The notes beneath the pieces are model-generated. The model did not search any database and was not told the origin of the DNA. It saw only the letters and a program-made list of their open reading frames with translations. From CAWFKS01 sp963816435 (lineage in GTDB: Bacteria > Pseudomonadota > Alphaproteobacteria > Rhizobiales > Rhizobiaceae), in contig CAWFKS010000012.1 of assembly GCA_963816435.1 (NCBI GenBank), forward strand, positions 285,277-349,276: 64,000 bases of DNA, in the 5' to 3' direction. A program made the position numbers and the translations under genes. Positions within the stretch are counted from its first letter, which is position 1. Each line of letters opens with the position of its first letter. This document shows, piece after piece, positions 56,081-63,141 of the stretch.

Positions 56081-57100
56081 TCAATAGGCCTCCGCCGCTT
56101 CGCGCTGGTAGTCGGGATGATGGTGCCCATAGACGCGCTCCAGCGTCTCCAGCGTCATGCCCAAAAACCCCGCCAGCTCCCACTTGTTGGCGCCGCGCTG
56201 CATGCCCCAAGTCGCGCGGGTGTGCCGCATCACATGCGGCGAAACGCCGACGAGCCCGGCGCGGCGGCACGCCGCCGCGAACGCTTTTTTGGGATCGCGA
56301 ACAGGCTTCCCGCTGTCGTGGATCACGAAGCCGGTGTCGGATCCCCGCAGCCGGGCGCGTTTCAGATGCGGCAAAAGTTTTGGCGGAATGCGCGAGCGCG
56401 GCCGGCGCTTCTTGGTCCGGCGTCGGCCGGCGGGATTCCAGTCGATCAGGCCAGCCTCGATGTCGACCTGCGGCCATCGCAGCGACAGGATGGCTTCCCG
56501 TCGCGCACCGGTGTGCAATCCGATCAGGATGAACAGCGGCAGGTAGAGCCGCGCCTTTCTGGATTGCCTGGCGGCGTTTAGCAGCCGCGCCGCTTCGCCG
56601 CGCGTCAGCCAGCGCTCTTTCGGCTCCGGCCGTTCGGGTAACTGGACGGCGACGCGGCGTGTCAGGCGGCCCTCGGCGTGAGCGTGATTGATTGCAGCCC
56701 TGAGAACGCCGAGCTCGCGCCGAACGGTGCCGTTGGAGCGGCCGCGCCAGCGCGTGTAGGCCTCGCAGGTCTGGCGGCTTACGTCTGCGACCGTCCGCCC
56801 TTCCCAATATTCTGCGAGGGGCATGAGCGCGTATGCGATGCGATCGGCCGCGACGGCCTTGGCGCCGCGTTCCTCGGCATAGTCGGCAAGGGCGTCGCTG
56901 ATCAGGACCTCAGCGGGATCACGCGGGCCGGACTTTCGCTGCCGATCGTGGAGGAATTGCGCGAGGGCGATTTCAGCTTCTCCGCGATCTGGCGTGCCCG
57001 TGCTGCGCTCCCGGCTGCGACCGTTCTCAGTCCAGACGATGTAGTAACATCCCCGCTTTTCGAGCCAGCGGAGGCGGGCTCCCTGGTTTCGACGCGGCAT
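56081..57100 (-). CDS. int: Tyrosine recombinase (phage/island integrase)
   Basis: From ATG 57100 (MPRRNQGARLRWLEKRGCYYIVWTENGRSRERSTG) the 339-residue protein has an AP2-like N-terminal arm-binding part, a core-binding helix domain and the catalytic domain with Arg in LHTGARREAILSLRW, His-x-x-Arg in HVMRHTRATWGM, and the Tyr in TLERVYGHHHPDYQ. It would recombine the attP and attB sites in the tRNA-Arg 3' end. It overlaps the excisionase-like gene upstream. Confidence 0.93.
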   Translation of the reverse strand: MPRRNQGARLRWLEKRGCYYIVWTENGRSRERSTGTPDRGEAEIALAQFLHDRQRKSGPRDPAEVLISDALADYAEERGAKAVAADRIAYALMPLAEYWEGRTVADVSRQTCEAYTRWRGRSNGTVRRELGVLRAAINHAHAEGRLTRRVAVQLPERPEPKERWLTRGEAARLLNAARQSRKARLYLPLFILIGLHTGARREAILSLRWPQVDIEAGLIDWNPAGRRRTKKRRPRSRIPPKLLPHLKRARLRGSDTGFVIHDSGKPVRDPKKAFAAACRRAGLVGVSPHVMRHTRATWGMQRGANKWELAGFLGMTLETLERVYGHHHPDYQREAAEAY

Positions 57101-57264
57101 GTCCGCACCGTCCTTTCGTTGATGAACTTCTCCCAGGCGCCGTCGGGAATGTGCTTTCGCGCACCGATCTCGACATACGCGAGCCCGTCCCGCAGCGCCT
57201 GCTCGACCTTGTAGCGGGAAAGCCCCTCGTCGCGCCGGAATTGTTCGATCGTCCGCAGCTTCAT
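56902..57264 (-). CDS. Excisionase-like helix-turn-helix protein
   Basis: From ATG 57264 the protein begins MKLRTIEQFRRDEGLSRYKVEQALRDG and LAYVEIGARKHIPDGAWEKFI, a winged-helix pattern like small excisionase/MerR-type DNA-binding proteins. Its C-terminal half (about 55 residues) overlaps the integrase start region in another frame and is rich in Ser/Ala, ending ARVIPLRS. The overlap suggests translational coupling. The C-terminal part is less certain. Confidence 0.65.
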   Translation of the reverse strand: MKLRTIEQFRRDEGLSRYKVEQALRDGLAYVEIGARKHIPDGAWEKFINERTVRTCRVETREPASAGSKSGDVTTSSGLRTVAAGSAARARQIAEKLKSPSRNSSTIGSESPARVIPLRS

Positions 57265-57469
57265 GGTCTTTCCGCCGTCGCTTGTCCTTGTGATGGAAAT
57301 CGGGGCGGGCGACCGGCTCGGCAGGGCCTCGCCGCCCACCCCATGCTCCGGCGCGCTGAAGGAACCGCGCGGCGGAGCTTCTCGATTGTGGCGTTGCGCG
57401 CTTCCTCTGCCATTCTGAGCGGGGAAAGCGTGCATTGAGGCCGCGCCACGCGACCCTGCCCACTCCCGC

Positions 57470-57802
57470 TCAGAAGCTGCCGTTGAGACGGAACGTGTTG
57501 CCGGTCAGCGCCACCCCGAACTTCGGAAATGCCGTCGCCGGGCTGCCGCCGTCATCGGCGTCCACCGTCAATTCGTCGTTGTCGGCATCGTAGTAGGCCA
57601 CGGCGCCAGGGCTGAAGCTGTCGCCGCTCTTCACGGGCAAGCCGCTGTAGACCCCCGTGAGCTTGGTCTGCACGACGGTTCCGGATGCCGCGTCGCTCAC
57701 CGCGACGCCCACGATCGCGCCGACATTTACGATGTCGCCCGAGGCGCGATCGGAAGGGGCAATGAGCGGCACGGTATCGCCGTTCTGAACCAGATTTTTC
57801 AT
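57470..57802 (-). CDS. Phage head decoration-like protein (DUF2190 type)
   Basis: The 110-residue product reads MKNLVQNGDTVPLIAPSDRASGDIVNVGAIVGVAVSDAASGTVVQTKLTGVYSGLPVKSGDSFSPGAVAYYD and ends FPKFGVALTGNTFRLNGSF, the beta-rich pattern of DUF2190 proteins found beside capsid genes. It lies 36 bp downstream of the capsid gene on the same strand, so the order is protease, capsid, decoration protein. Confidence 0.75.
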   Translation of the reverse strand: MKNLVQNGDTVPLIAPSDRASGDIVNVGAIVGVAVSDAASGTVVQTKLTGVYSGLPVKSGDSFSPGAVAYYDADNDELTVDADDGGSPATAFPKFGVALTGNTFRLNGSF

Positions 57803-57838
57803 CTCTCGATTCCTCTCTGTCTGTGGCCGGTCGAGGCG

Positions 57839-58920
57839 CTACTCGCCGCTGGCGCCGTCGTTCTTGTAGGCGCCGCGGTAATCCACCCAGCCGGCGCCGA
57901 AGGCGATCGACACTCGCGTCACAACCGCGTGCCGCTCGATCGGCAATTCGGTGCGGACCTCCGGGTCGGCCATGCCGTCGACGCTGCCGTGCTCGAGGCT
58001 CATTTCACGCTCGGGGCGCGTGAACACATACCAGGCTGCCGGGTCGCTCAGCCGGTGCTCGACGACCAGGTTGAGCTTGCCAGGGAAGGGATTGACGTTG
58101 GCCGCCTGGGTGGCCGAGATCGCGGTAAGGAGCTGCTCGGCCGTGGTCTCCAATTCGGGCGGCACGACGAGGAATGCGGGCTCCACTCCGATGCCCCGCT
58201 CGCCGTCCACGTCCTTCTGGCGGCGCATCGCCAGCCGCGCCGCCGACAGAGTGTCGACGGCGAGCGCGCCCCCGGCCGTCGCCAGGTTGCCGTGGTCGGG
58301 GTGGAACACGGTCTTGTTGTCGGAAAGGGTCGGGTTGCCTTCGATCAGCCCGGCGATGATCGACGCCTTGGTGTCGGCGACCAATTCGCCGATCCTCAGC
58401 GCCGGCCCCATCAGCAGTCCGAGAATGCCATTTTTCAGCGCCTCGGTGGTCAGCTCGATCATGCGCGAGCGCATCAGCGCCGCGTAGCTCTCGCCGCGCT
58501 CGCCGATCGTGCCGAACTTGACCTCGCCGCCCTCCGCCTTATCGAGCAACGGCGGAAAGATGCCACCCTGGACTTGGAGACCGGCTTGAAGTTTTCGATG
58601 TCGTGGGTCTCGCGCGAGACGTCGAGGATGGCCGGGCGGTTGAGGATGTAGGCGGCCAGCGCGGCAATGCTCACCGTGTCCTTCAGGATCAACTGAAAAT
58701 CGGCATCGGTGAGCAACACCATCACGTCCGGCCGGCCGCTACGGCCGCTGCGCGACCACACGGCGGCCATCGTTTCGGACAGGTTCGTCGGCGCCGCGCT
58801 GCGTGCGACGTCCTGGCCAAAGGCGCCGGCGAGCGTCGACGGCGCGTAGCGGGCCAGCATGCCGACTGCCATCGGGTCGAAGGCGTCGGTTACCCGACGA
58901 CGGGGTGCGGTGGCGTTCAT
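57839..58920 (-). CDS. Phage major capsid protein, frameshifted
   Basis: The N-terminal frame starts MNATAPRRRVTDAFDPMAVGMLARYAPSTLAGAF and runs to IENFKPVSK; the rest is in the next frame (QGGIFPPLLDKAEGGEVKFGTIGERGESYAALMRSRMIELTTEAL...MSLEHGSVDGMADPEVRTELPIERHAVVTRVSIAFGAGWVDYRGAYKND). One missing base near 58575 (aag-gtc-cag read as aagtccag) would join them into about 360 residues. Its place directly after a ClpP-like head protease and the closing capsid-like beta pattern identify it as a Mu-type capsid protein. Confidence 0.75.
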
Positions 58921-58939
58921 GGTGGTTTTCGTCCTTTCT

Positions 58940-59809
58940 CTAGCGAGCGATGAAGTCGTCGAAGCGAAGCGGCCCTTTGTGGGGCGTCTGGCGAACGCTC
59001 GGCCGCGCCAGACCGCTCGCCAGCGGTGCGATACCCTCGCTCGCGGCGAGCCGGCTCGCTATGTATTCGGAGGCCTGCGTCTCCCGCGCCTGCTCGTTAT
59101 CGAAGTTGGCAAGCGCGTTTGTGTCGGCGCGCTCGGCTTTCAGCGCGTCGAGTTCGGCCTGCAATGCGTCCGCGCGCTGGCGTTCGGCGTCGACCGGGCC
59201 GCCGAGCGTCCAGCCGTTCGTGGCGGCAAGCGCCCTCAACTGGACCGGGGCGGCGGCGTAGACGCGGTAGTCGAAGGCGGCGAACGCCTTGGCCTCGGCC
59301 TTCTCGGACGTGGTGGCGAGCCCTGCGGCTACGGCTGCCTCGCCGTCGAGCCAGGTTTCTGCATCCATCAGAGCCTTGATTTCAGCCAAGGGCCGCCCGG
59401 CGGCCTCGGCATAGATTTCCGCCATCGCATCGTCGAACAGGCCGAGCATTCCGGCCGTCTTGGTGTGCGCGGCGGCAGGGCCGATGGTGACGCCGGAGGC
59501 GTTGTGCAGCATCATCAAAGCCCCGCGGCGCATCACGCGTTCCGCGCCGGCCATCGCAATGACGGAACCGGCGCTGGCGGCGAGGCCGGTCACGATGGTC
59601 GTCACCTTGCCGGTCCGCGCGGCGAGGGCGTTGTAGATTGCGATGCCCTCGTCGCCATGCCCCCCGCCGGAATTGATCTCCACCGTCAACGGCTGGTTGC
59701 GCGGATGCTCGGCAAGGGCGGCCACGACCGCGGCCGAGGCGATGCCGCCCGGCAGGTCGCTGCCGATCGGCCCGTCGATGGACAGAACGCCGTTTGTGAA
59801 AATCGTCAT
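58940..59809 (-). CDS. ClpP-like head maturation protease with C-terminal scaffold region
   Basis: The 289-residue product has a ClpP/S49-type protease domain: VEINSGGGHGDEGIAIYNAL, VTGLAASAGSVIAMAGAERVMRRGALMMLHNASG (Ser in ASAGS, His in LHNAS) and an Asp-bearing helix (EIKALMDAETWLDG). From about residue 210 it is a helical, charged tail (AERQRADALQAELDALKAERAD) like a fused scaffold. It matures procapsids by cleaving the scaffold. It lies 19 bp before the capsid gene. Confidence 0.88.
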   Translation of the reverse strand: MTIFTNGVLSIDGPIGSDLPGGIASAAVVAALAEHPRNQPLTVEINSGGGHGDEGIAIYNALAARTGKVTTIVTGLAASAGSVIAMAGAERVMRRGALMMLHNASGVTIGPAAAHTKTAGMLGLFDDAMAEIYAEAAGRPLAEIKALMDAETWLDGEAAVAAGLATTSEKAEAKAFAAFDYRVYAAAPVQLRALAATNGWTLGGPVDAERQRADALQAELDALKAERADTNALANFDNEQARETQASEYIASRLAASEGIAPLASGLARPSVRQTPHKGPLRFDDFIAR

Positions 59810-59815
59810 GAGGTT

Positions 59816-60345
59816 CTACTCCACTTCGCCGAACCGCTGCTTGCGAACGGCGTCCAGCTTCTGCCGGAACTCGTCCAGCGCCTCGATTCGCTGGGCGAGC
59901 GAGACACGCGCGTGTCCGGTCGAGTAGAGCGCCACCTCGGCAAATCTTGGCCAGATACGGTCGAGCAGCGGCCACATACGGACTTCATACCTGCTCACCG
60001 CTTTCGGGTGATCCATCCCGACCCAGCGGCCTTCCTTGTTTTTCGTGAGGATGAACGTGCCGGGATACTGCGAGAAGGCGCCCTGATCGTGCAGGAGGGT
60101 GCCATACTGGCGTAAGGGCTCACCGCTTCTGCCGCCTGGCTGGGCGCGAAACCGTCTTCGATCATCTGGACCATCACGGCGAAGTTCACGATGTCGCTGA
60201 AATCATACGAGGTCGGCCGGCCGGTTCCTTCCTTCTTTTCCGGGAACGGCGCATAGCGCGTCTGATAGTTTTTCAGCTGAGCTTCGGTCAGTCCGACCAC
60301 TCTAGCGGCTTCCTCGCGGGACAAAGCCCAATTCTCCATCAGCAT
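59816..60345 (-). CDS. MerR-like helix-turn-helix protein, frameshifted
   Basis: The N-terminus (MLMENWALSREEAARVVGLTEAQLKNYQTRYAPFPEKK, then YDFSDIVNFAVMVQMIEDGFAPSQAAEAVS) is a helix-turn-helix of the MerR-like type. After AEAVS the expected frame continues LRQYGTLLHDQGAFSQYPGTFILTKNKEGRWVGMDHPKAVSRYEVRMWPLLDRIW...RKQRFGEVE; one base appears to be missing near 60118. The restored length is about 176 residues. It ends 7 bp before the protease start and probably regulates the head cassette or replaces a phage repressor. Confidence 0.7.
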
Positions 60346-60405
60346 TGCGACCTCTCAAGGTAAAGGATCAAACTGATGACTATATAGAGGATCGAGTCGA
60401 GTCCT

Positions 60406-61203
60406 TCAAGGCCCGATCAGGCAGCCGAGCATGGCCTGGGCCAGCTCGACGCTGCCGGGTGTGGGGAATAGGCCGGTGCAGGCGTGTCTCAGCCGTGCCG
60501 ACTCCGCGAGCGCCCGCGCCTTCACGAACAGGTCGGCAAACCCGGTGGCGGGCGCCGCGTGAATGACCTCCGCGATCCGGAACACATCATCTTGCGCTTC
60601 GAGCTGGCGTGACCAGGCATCGTCGAGCCCGCTTGCCGCGCGTGCGGCGGCCTGGTCGGCCTCGAATTGCCGCGCGAGCGCCAGCAGAAAGCGCACGTGA
60701 TTGCCGGGATGGCTTTCGGGATCGGGCCACTTTTCGGCCGCCTGCTCCAGCGCCCAGGTGGGGAGGATGCGCCGCCTCGGCAGGCCGTGCTCGTCGACCA
60801 GCACCTTTTCGAGCGCGTCGCGCTCCGGCTCGTCGTCGCAGAACTGGCGCGCACGCGGCGGCGCGACCAGCTCGCCGGGCAACTCCGGCGCCAGCCGCTC
60901 GTAGCGCGTTACCGCCTCGTCGAGCGCGTTGTCGGCTTGCGCCAGCGCAGCAAGGGCGGCATCGAACCGGTTTCCCAGTTCGGCTAGGCTTCCGGGCGGC
61001 TCGTGGAAACGATCCGGAGCCGGAGGGGTATTCGCATGGTCCTCGCCAGGCGTGGCGGTCTGAGGCCGAATGTTGCCAAGCGAAACTTTCGCCTCAGCCG
61101 TTCCGGCAGTGGCAACGGTTGCCGAACCGGTGAATGCCAGGAAGCGGCGGCGGGAGAATTTCGGCAAGCCTTCGGCGGCTGCCGCAAACGGGTGTTCGGG
61201 CAT
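60406..61203 (-). CDS. Hypothetical element protein with Tat-like N-terminus
   Basis: The 265-residue product starts MPEHPFAAAAEGLPKFSRRRFLAFTGSATVATAGTAEA, which has a twin-arginine-like motif (SRRRFLAF) and a short hydrophobic stretch. The rest is helical and Ala/Glu-rich (NRFDAALAALAQADNALDEAVTRYERLAPELPGE, NHVRFLLALARQFEADQAAARAAS). No enzymatic motif is recognised. It is a conserved-looking coding region between the small regulators and the head cassette. Confidence 0.6.
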   Translation of the reverse strand: MPEHPFAAAAEGLPKFSRRRFLAFTGSATVATAGTAEAKVSLGNIRPQTATPGEDHANTPPAPDRFHEPPGSLAELGNRFDAALAALAQADNALDEAVTRYERLAPELPGELVAPPRARQFCDDEPERDALEKVLVDEHGLPRRRILPTWALEQAAEKWPDPESHPGNHVRFLLALARQFEADQAAARAASGLDDAWSRQLEAQDDVFRIAEVIHAAPATGFADLFVKARALAESARLRHACTGLFPTPGSVELAQAMLGCLIGP

Positions 61204-61296
61204 TGTCGTTGCTCCCTGAGCAGGCTAAAGTCCCGCACAATACGTGCAAGTTCGCGCGATAACTGTCAACACAAAATGTGCAAATAGGGTCTTTTC

Positions 61297-61473
61297 GTGA
61301 TTATACCAGCGCAGTCACGTGCTGCCCGTGCCTTGATCGACATGTCGCGCCAGGCGCTGGCAGATGCCTCAAAAGTCGCGCTCCGAACGATTGTCGACTT
61401 CGAGCGTGGAGCCCGTGAACCGCGTGCCGTCACGAAAGAGGCGATCCGGCGAGCGTCGAAGGCGCCGAGGTAA
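61297..61473 (+). CDS. Small XRE-type helix-turn-helix protein
   Basis: A GTG at 61297 starts a 58-residue frame: IIPAQSRAARALIDMSRQALADASKVALRTIVDFERGAREPRAVTKEAIRRASKAPR. The ARALIDMS-QALADASKVALRTIVDFERG segment is a typical XRE helix-turn-helix; homologues usually continue for about 15 more residues (EFIxENGGG...), which are found out of frame after 61470, so the end is probably frameshifted. It lies head to head with the Tat-like gene, as a phage repressor would. Confidence 0.6.
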   Translation: MIIPAQSRAARALIDMSRQALADASKVALRTIVDFERGAREPRAVTKEAIRRASKAPR

Positions 61474-61530
61474 TGCATCGAGCGGAACGGGCGGCGGACC
61501 AGCGAGTGTGCGGCTAAGGAAGCGACCGTG

Positions 61531-62106
61531 ATGGACGCGGCTGAGTTTGCAGAGCAGCTACGAGCTGCACTGTCGGCAGAGAAAACAAAGGGAAATGAGT
61601 TCGTGGCCACCGATGCGCTGCTTCGCTACCTCGATAGCCTACCGCTCGACGGTCCGCCTTTCCGAAGCGGAACTAGAGCGATACAAAGCCGATTTGGCTC
61701 GGTCGATGACGGCGCAAAGCACCAGCACGAGAGCTACCTCGAATTATTCCGGTCGGTTATCACGGCCGGGCAGGCGGCTATCAAGATTTTGTTCACCGTC
61801 AACGGTGGCGCTGCAGTGGCGATGCTCGCGTTTATCGGCCATTTGGCGACAAATGACCCGAAGAGCGTTTCGATCTTTGCCGGAGCGCTCTTGCCGTTTG
61901 CAGGCGGCGTGCTCGCCGCAGCATTAACCTCGGCGGGCACCTATCTCACGCAATGGCTTTACGCGGGCGATGAGCGGAAAAAGTGGGGTGCTTCCCTGCA
62001 CCTATTGTCGATCGTCTGTGGACTGGGCTCCCTCGGCCTCTTCGCATACGGGATCTGGTTCACGTATCGCGGCTTCGGTGAGTTCTCTCAGAGCGTGTCG
62101 CCGTAG
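61531..62106 (+). CDS. Membrane protein of unknown function with compensating frameshifts
   Basis: From ATG 61531 (MDAAEFAEQLRAALSAEKTKGNEF) the soluble N-terminus leads to two pairs of membrane segments (AIKILFTVNGGAAVAMLAFIGHLA, FAGALLPFAGGVLAAALTSAGTYL, LHLLSIVCGLGSLGLFAYGIWFTY). Between about 61656 and 61725 a better reading is found in the next frame (LSEAELERYKADLARSMTAQ), which suggests a +1 and a later -1 indel that cancel. Its function is unknown. Confidence 0.6.
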   Translation: MDAAEFAEQLRAALSAEKTKGNEFVATDALLRYLDSLPLDGPPFRSGTRAIQSRFGSVDDGAKHQHESYLELFRSVITAGQAAIKILFTVNGGAAVAMLAFIGHLATNDPKSVSIFAGALLPFAGGVLAAALTSAGTYLTQWLYAGDERKKWGASLHLLSIVCGLGSLGLFAYGIWFTYRGFGEFSQSVSP

Positions 62107-62373
62107 GTAGCGACCTTAAGTCACCAGAGCACCGGAGGTTCGGGGGATCGGGTGCGGATTGCAACTGCGCGGCGGCTGTCAGCGTAGCTAGCGCTGCCGG
62201 AGTGAGAAGCAGGGGGTGCTGTTGAACAGGACCAGGCAGGCATCAGGCCAAAAAGACTGTCTAAGCCAAATATCAGTTGGTATAGATGCGAATACCGCAA
62301 GCTTCGAGATAATTGTTGCGCTTACCCGTAGTTTTAGAAAAAAATTACGGTTTGTTGTTGAAAGGTTAGAAGC
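62107..62373. other. AT-rich non-coding stretch in the element
   Basis: No gene is supported. Base use changes sharply: 62255-62420 is AT-rich (for example ttttagaaaaaaattacgg) compared with the GC-rich host and element. This may be recently acquired DNA or the promoter region of the following frames. Confidence 0.5.
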
Positions 62374-63015
62374 GTGGATCCGCTGTTTAATTTTGTGTTT
62401 TCTGCGATGGACGGAGAGAGTTTAGTTCGTTCTCAAGATGTTGGTGTGGCGTGTACAAGATCGGCTGCGATCATTGTTGTTACACGTGGGTTGCGGCAAT
62501 TCCAGGAAAGTCGATCTTCTTTGCAAAGCACTACCCCGAAGTCGTTGCGGAAGGTGCTCATCGAGCGAACCCGCGAGGAAATGAAGCATGTGAAGGGGCT
62601 GTCGTTTGATGAACGAGGTGCGCTTTCCAGACCCTGTCCTGCTCTCAACGCGTCTCGGTGTTCGAATTATTCGGGGCGGCCAAATGTTTGTCGAACTGCG
62701 GCTTCCGTAGACGAGAAAAGCTGCAGGCGAGCATATCGGCAATTCTCAGGCGAAAATCTTTGGATGCCTCGGGCTATGACTGTGGGGGTCCGCGGCATTT
62801 TTGGCGTTGCGCTCATCGCGGCCTTGAGAGACGCCGGGCTAGCGGATCGGGCTTACGAGTTTACCAGCTCCCTGGCTTGCATCTTGCCTGATATTGGAGC
62901 CGCCGAGCAGGCTTGGCTCAAAGGGGAGGATCAACTTGCAGGCACCCCCATCGATCCCATGCCGCCAACTCTTGAGGGCGCGATACAACAAGTTGCGGCA
63001 GTTGCTTTCGACTGA
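62374..63015 (+). CDS. Uncertain hypothetical gene, probably frameshifted
   Basis: A 213-residue frame is open, but only its ends look natural: the last 70 residues (GVALIAALRDAGLADRAYEFTSSLACILPDIGAAEQAWLKGEDQLAG) have normal composition. In the middle another frame looks better (KIGCDHCCYTWVAAIPGKSIFFAKHYPEV, stop TGA at 62608, with MNEVRFPDPVLLSTRLGVRIIRGGQ starting from the overlapping ATG). I do not recognise a family. Several small genes or one broken gene are both possible. Confidence 0.3.
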   Translation: MDPLFNFVFSAMDGESLVRSQDVGVACTRSAAIIVVTRGLRQFQESRSSLQSTTPKSLRKVLIERTREEMKHVKGLSFDERGALSRPCPALNASRCSNYSGRPNVCRTAASVDEKSCRRAYRQFSGENLWMPRAMTVGVRGIFGVALIAALRDAGLADRAYEFTSSLACILPDIGAAEQAWLKGEDQLAGTPIDPMPPTLEGAIQQVAAVAFD

Positions 63016-63141
63016 ACTCCGCCGCGACATTTCCTTCCCTTTTGATCCAGAGACGAGGCCGGGTTGAGCGACGCGATCCGCGCCCTATCCTCAACAATGC
63101 TTGCGGGGGTGTTTCGACCCGAAAGAGTGGAGACTCAGCAG

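Noticed and set aside
55783..56130. A 115-residue frame across the attachment site
   Set aside because: It is the familiar false frame produced by translating the tRNA T arm (GRGHRFESCRVRQ-like text).
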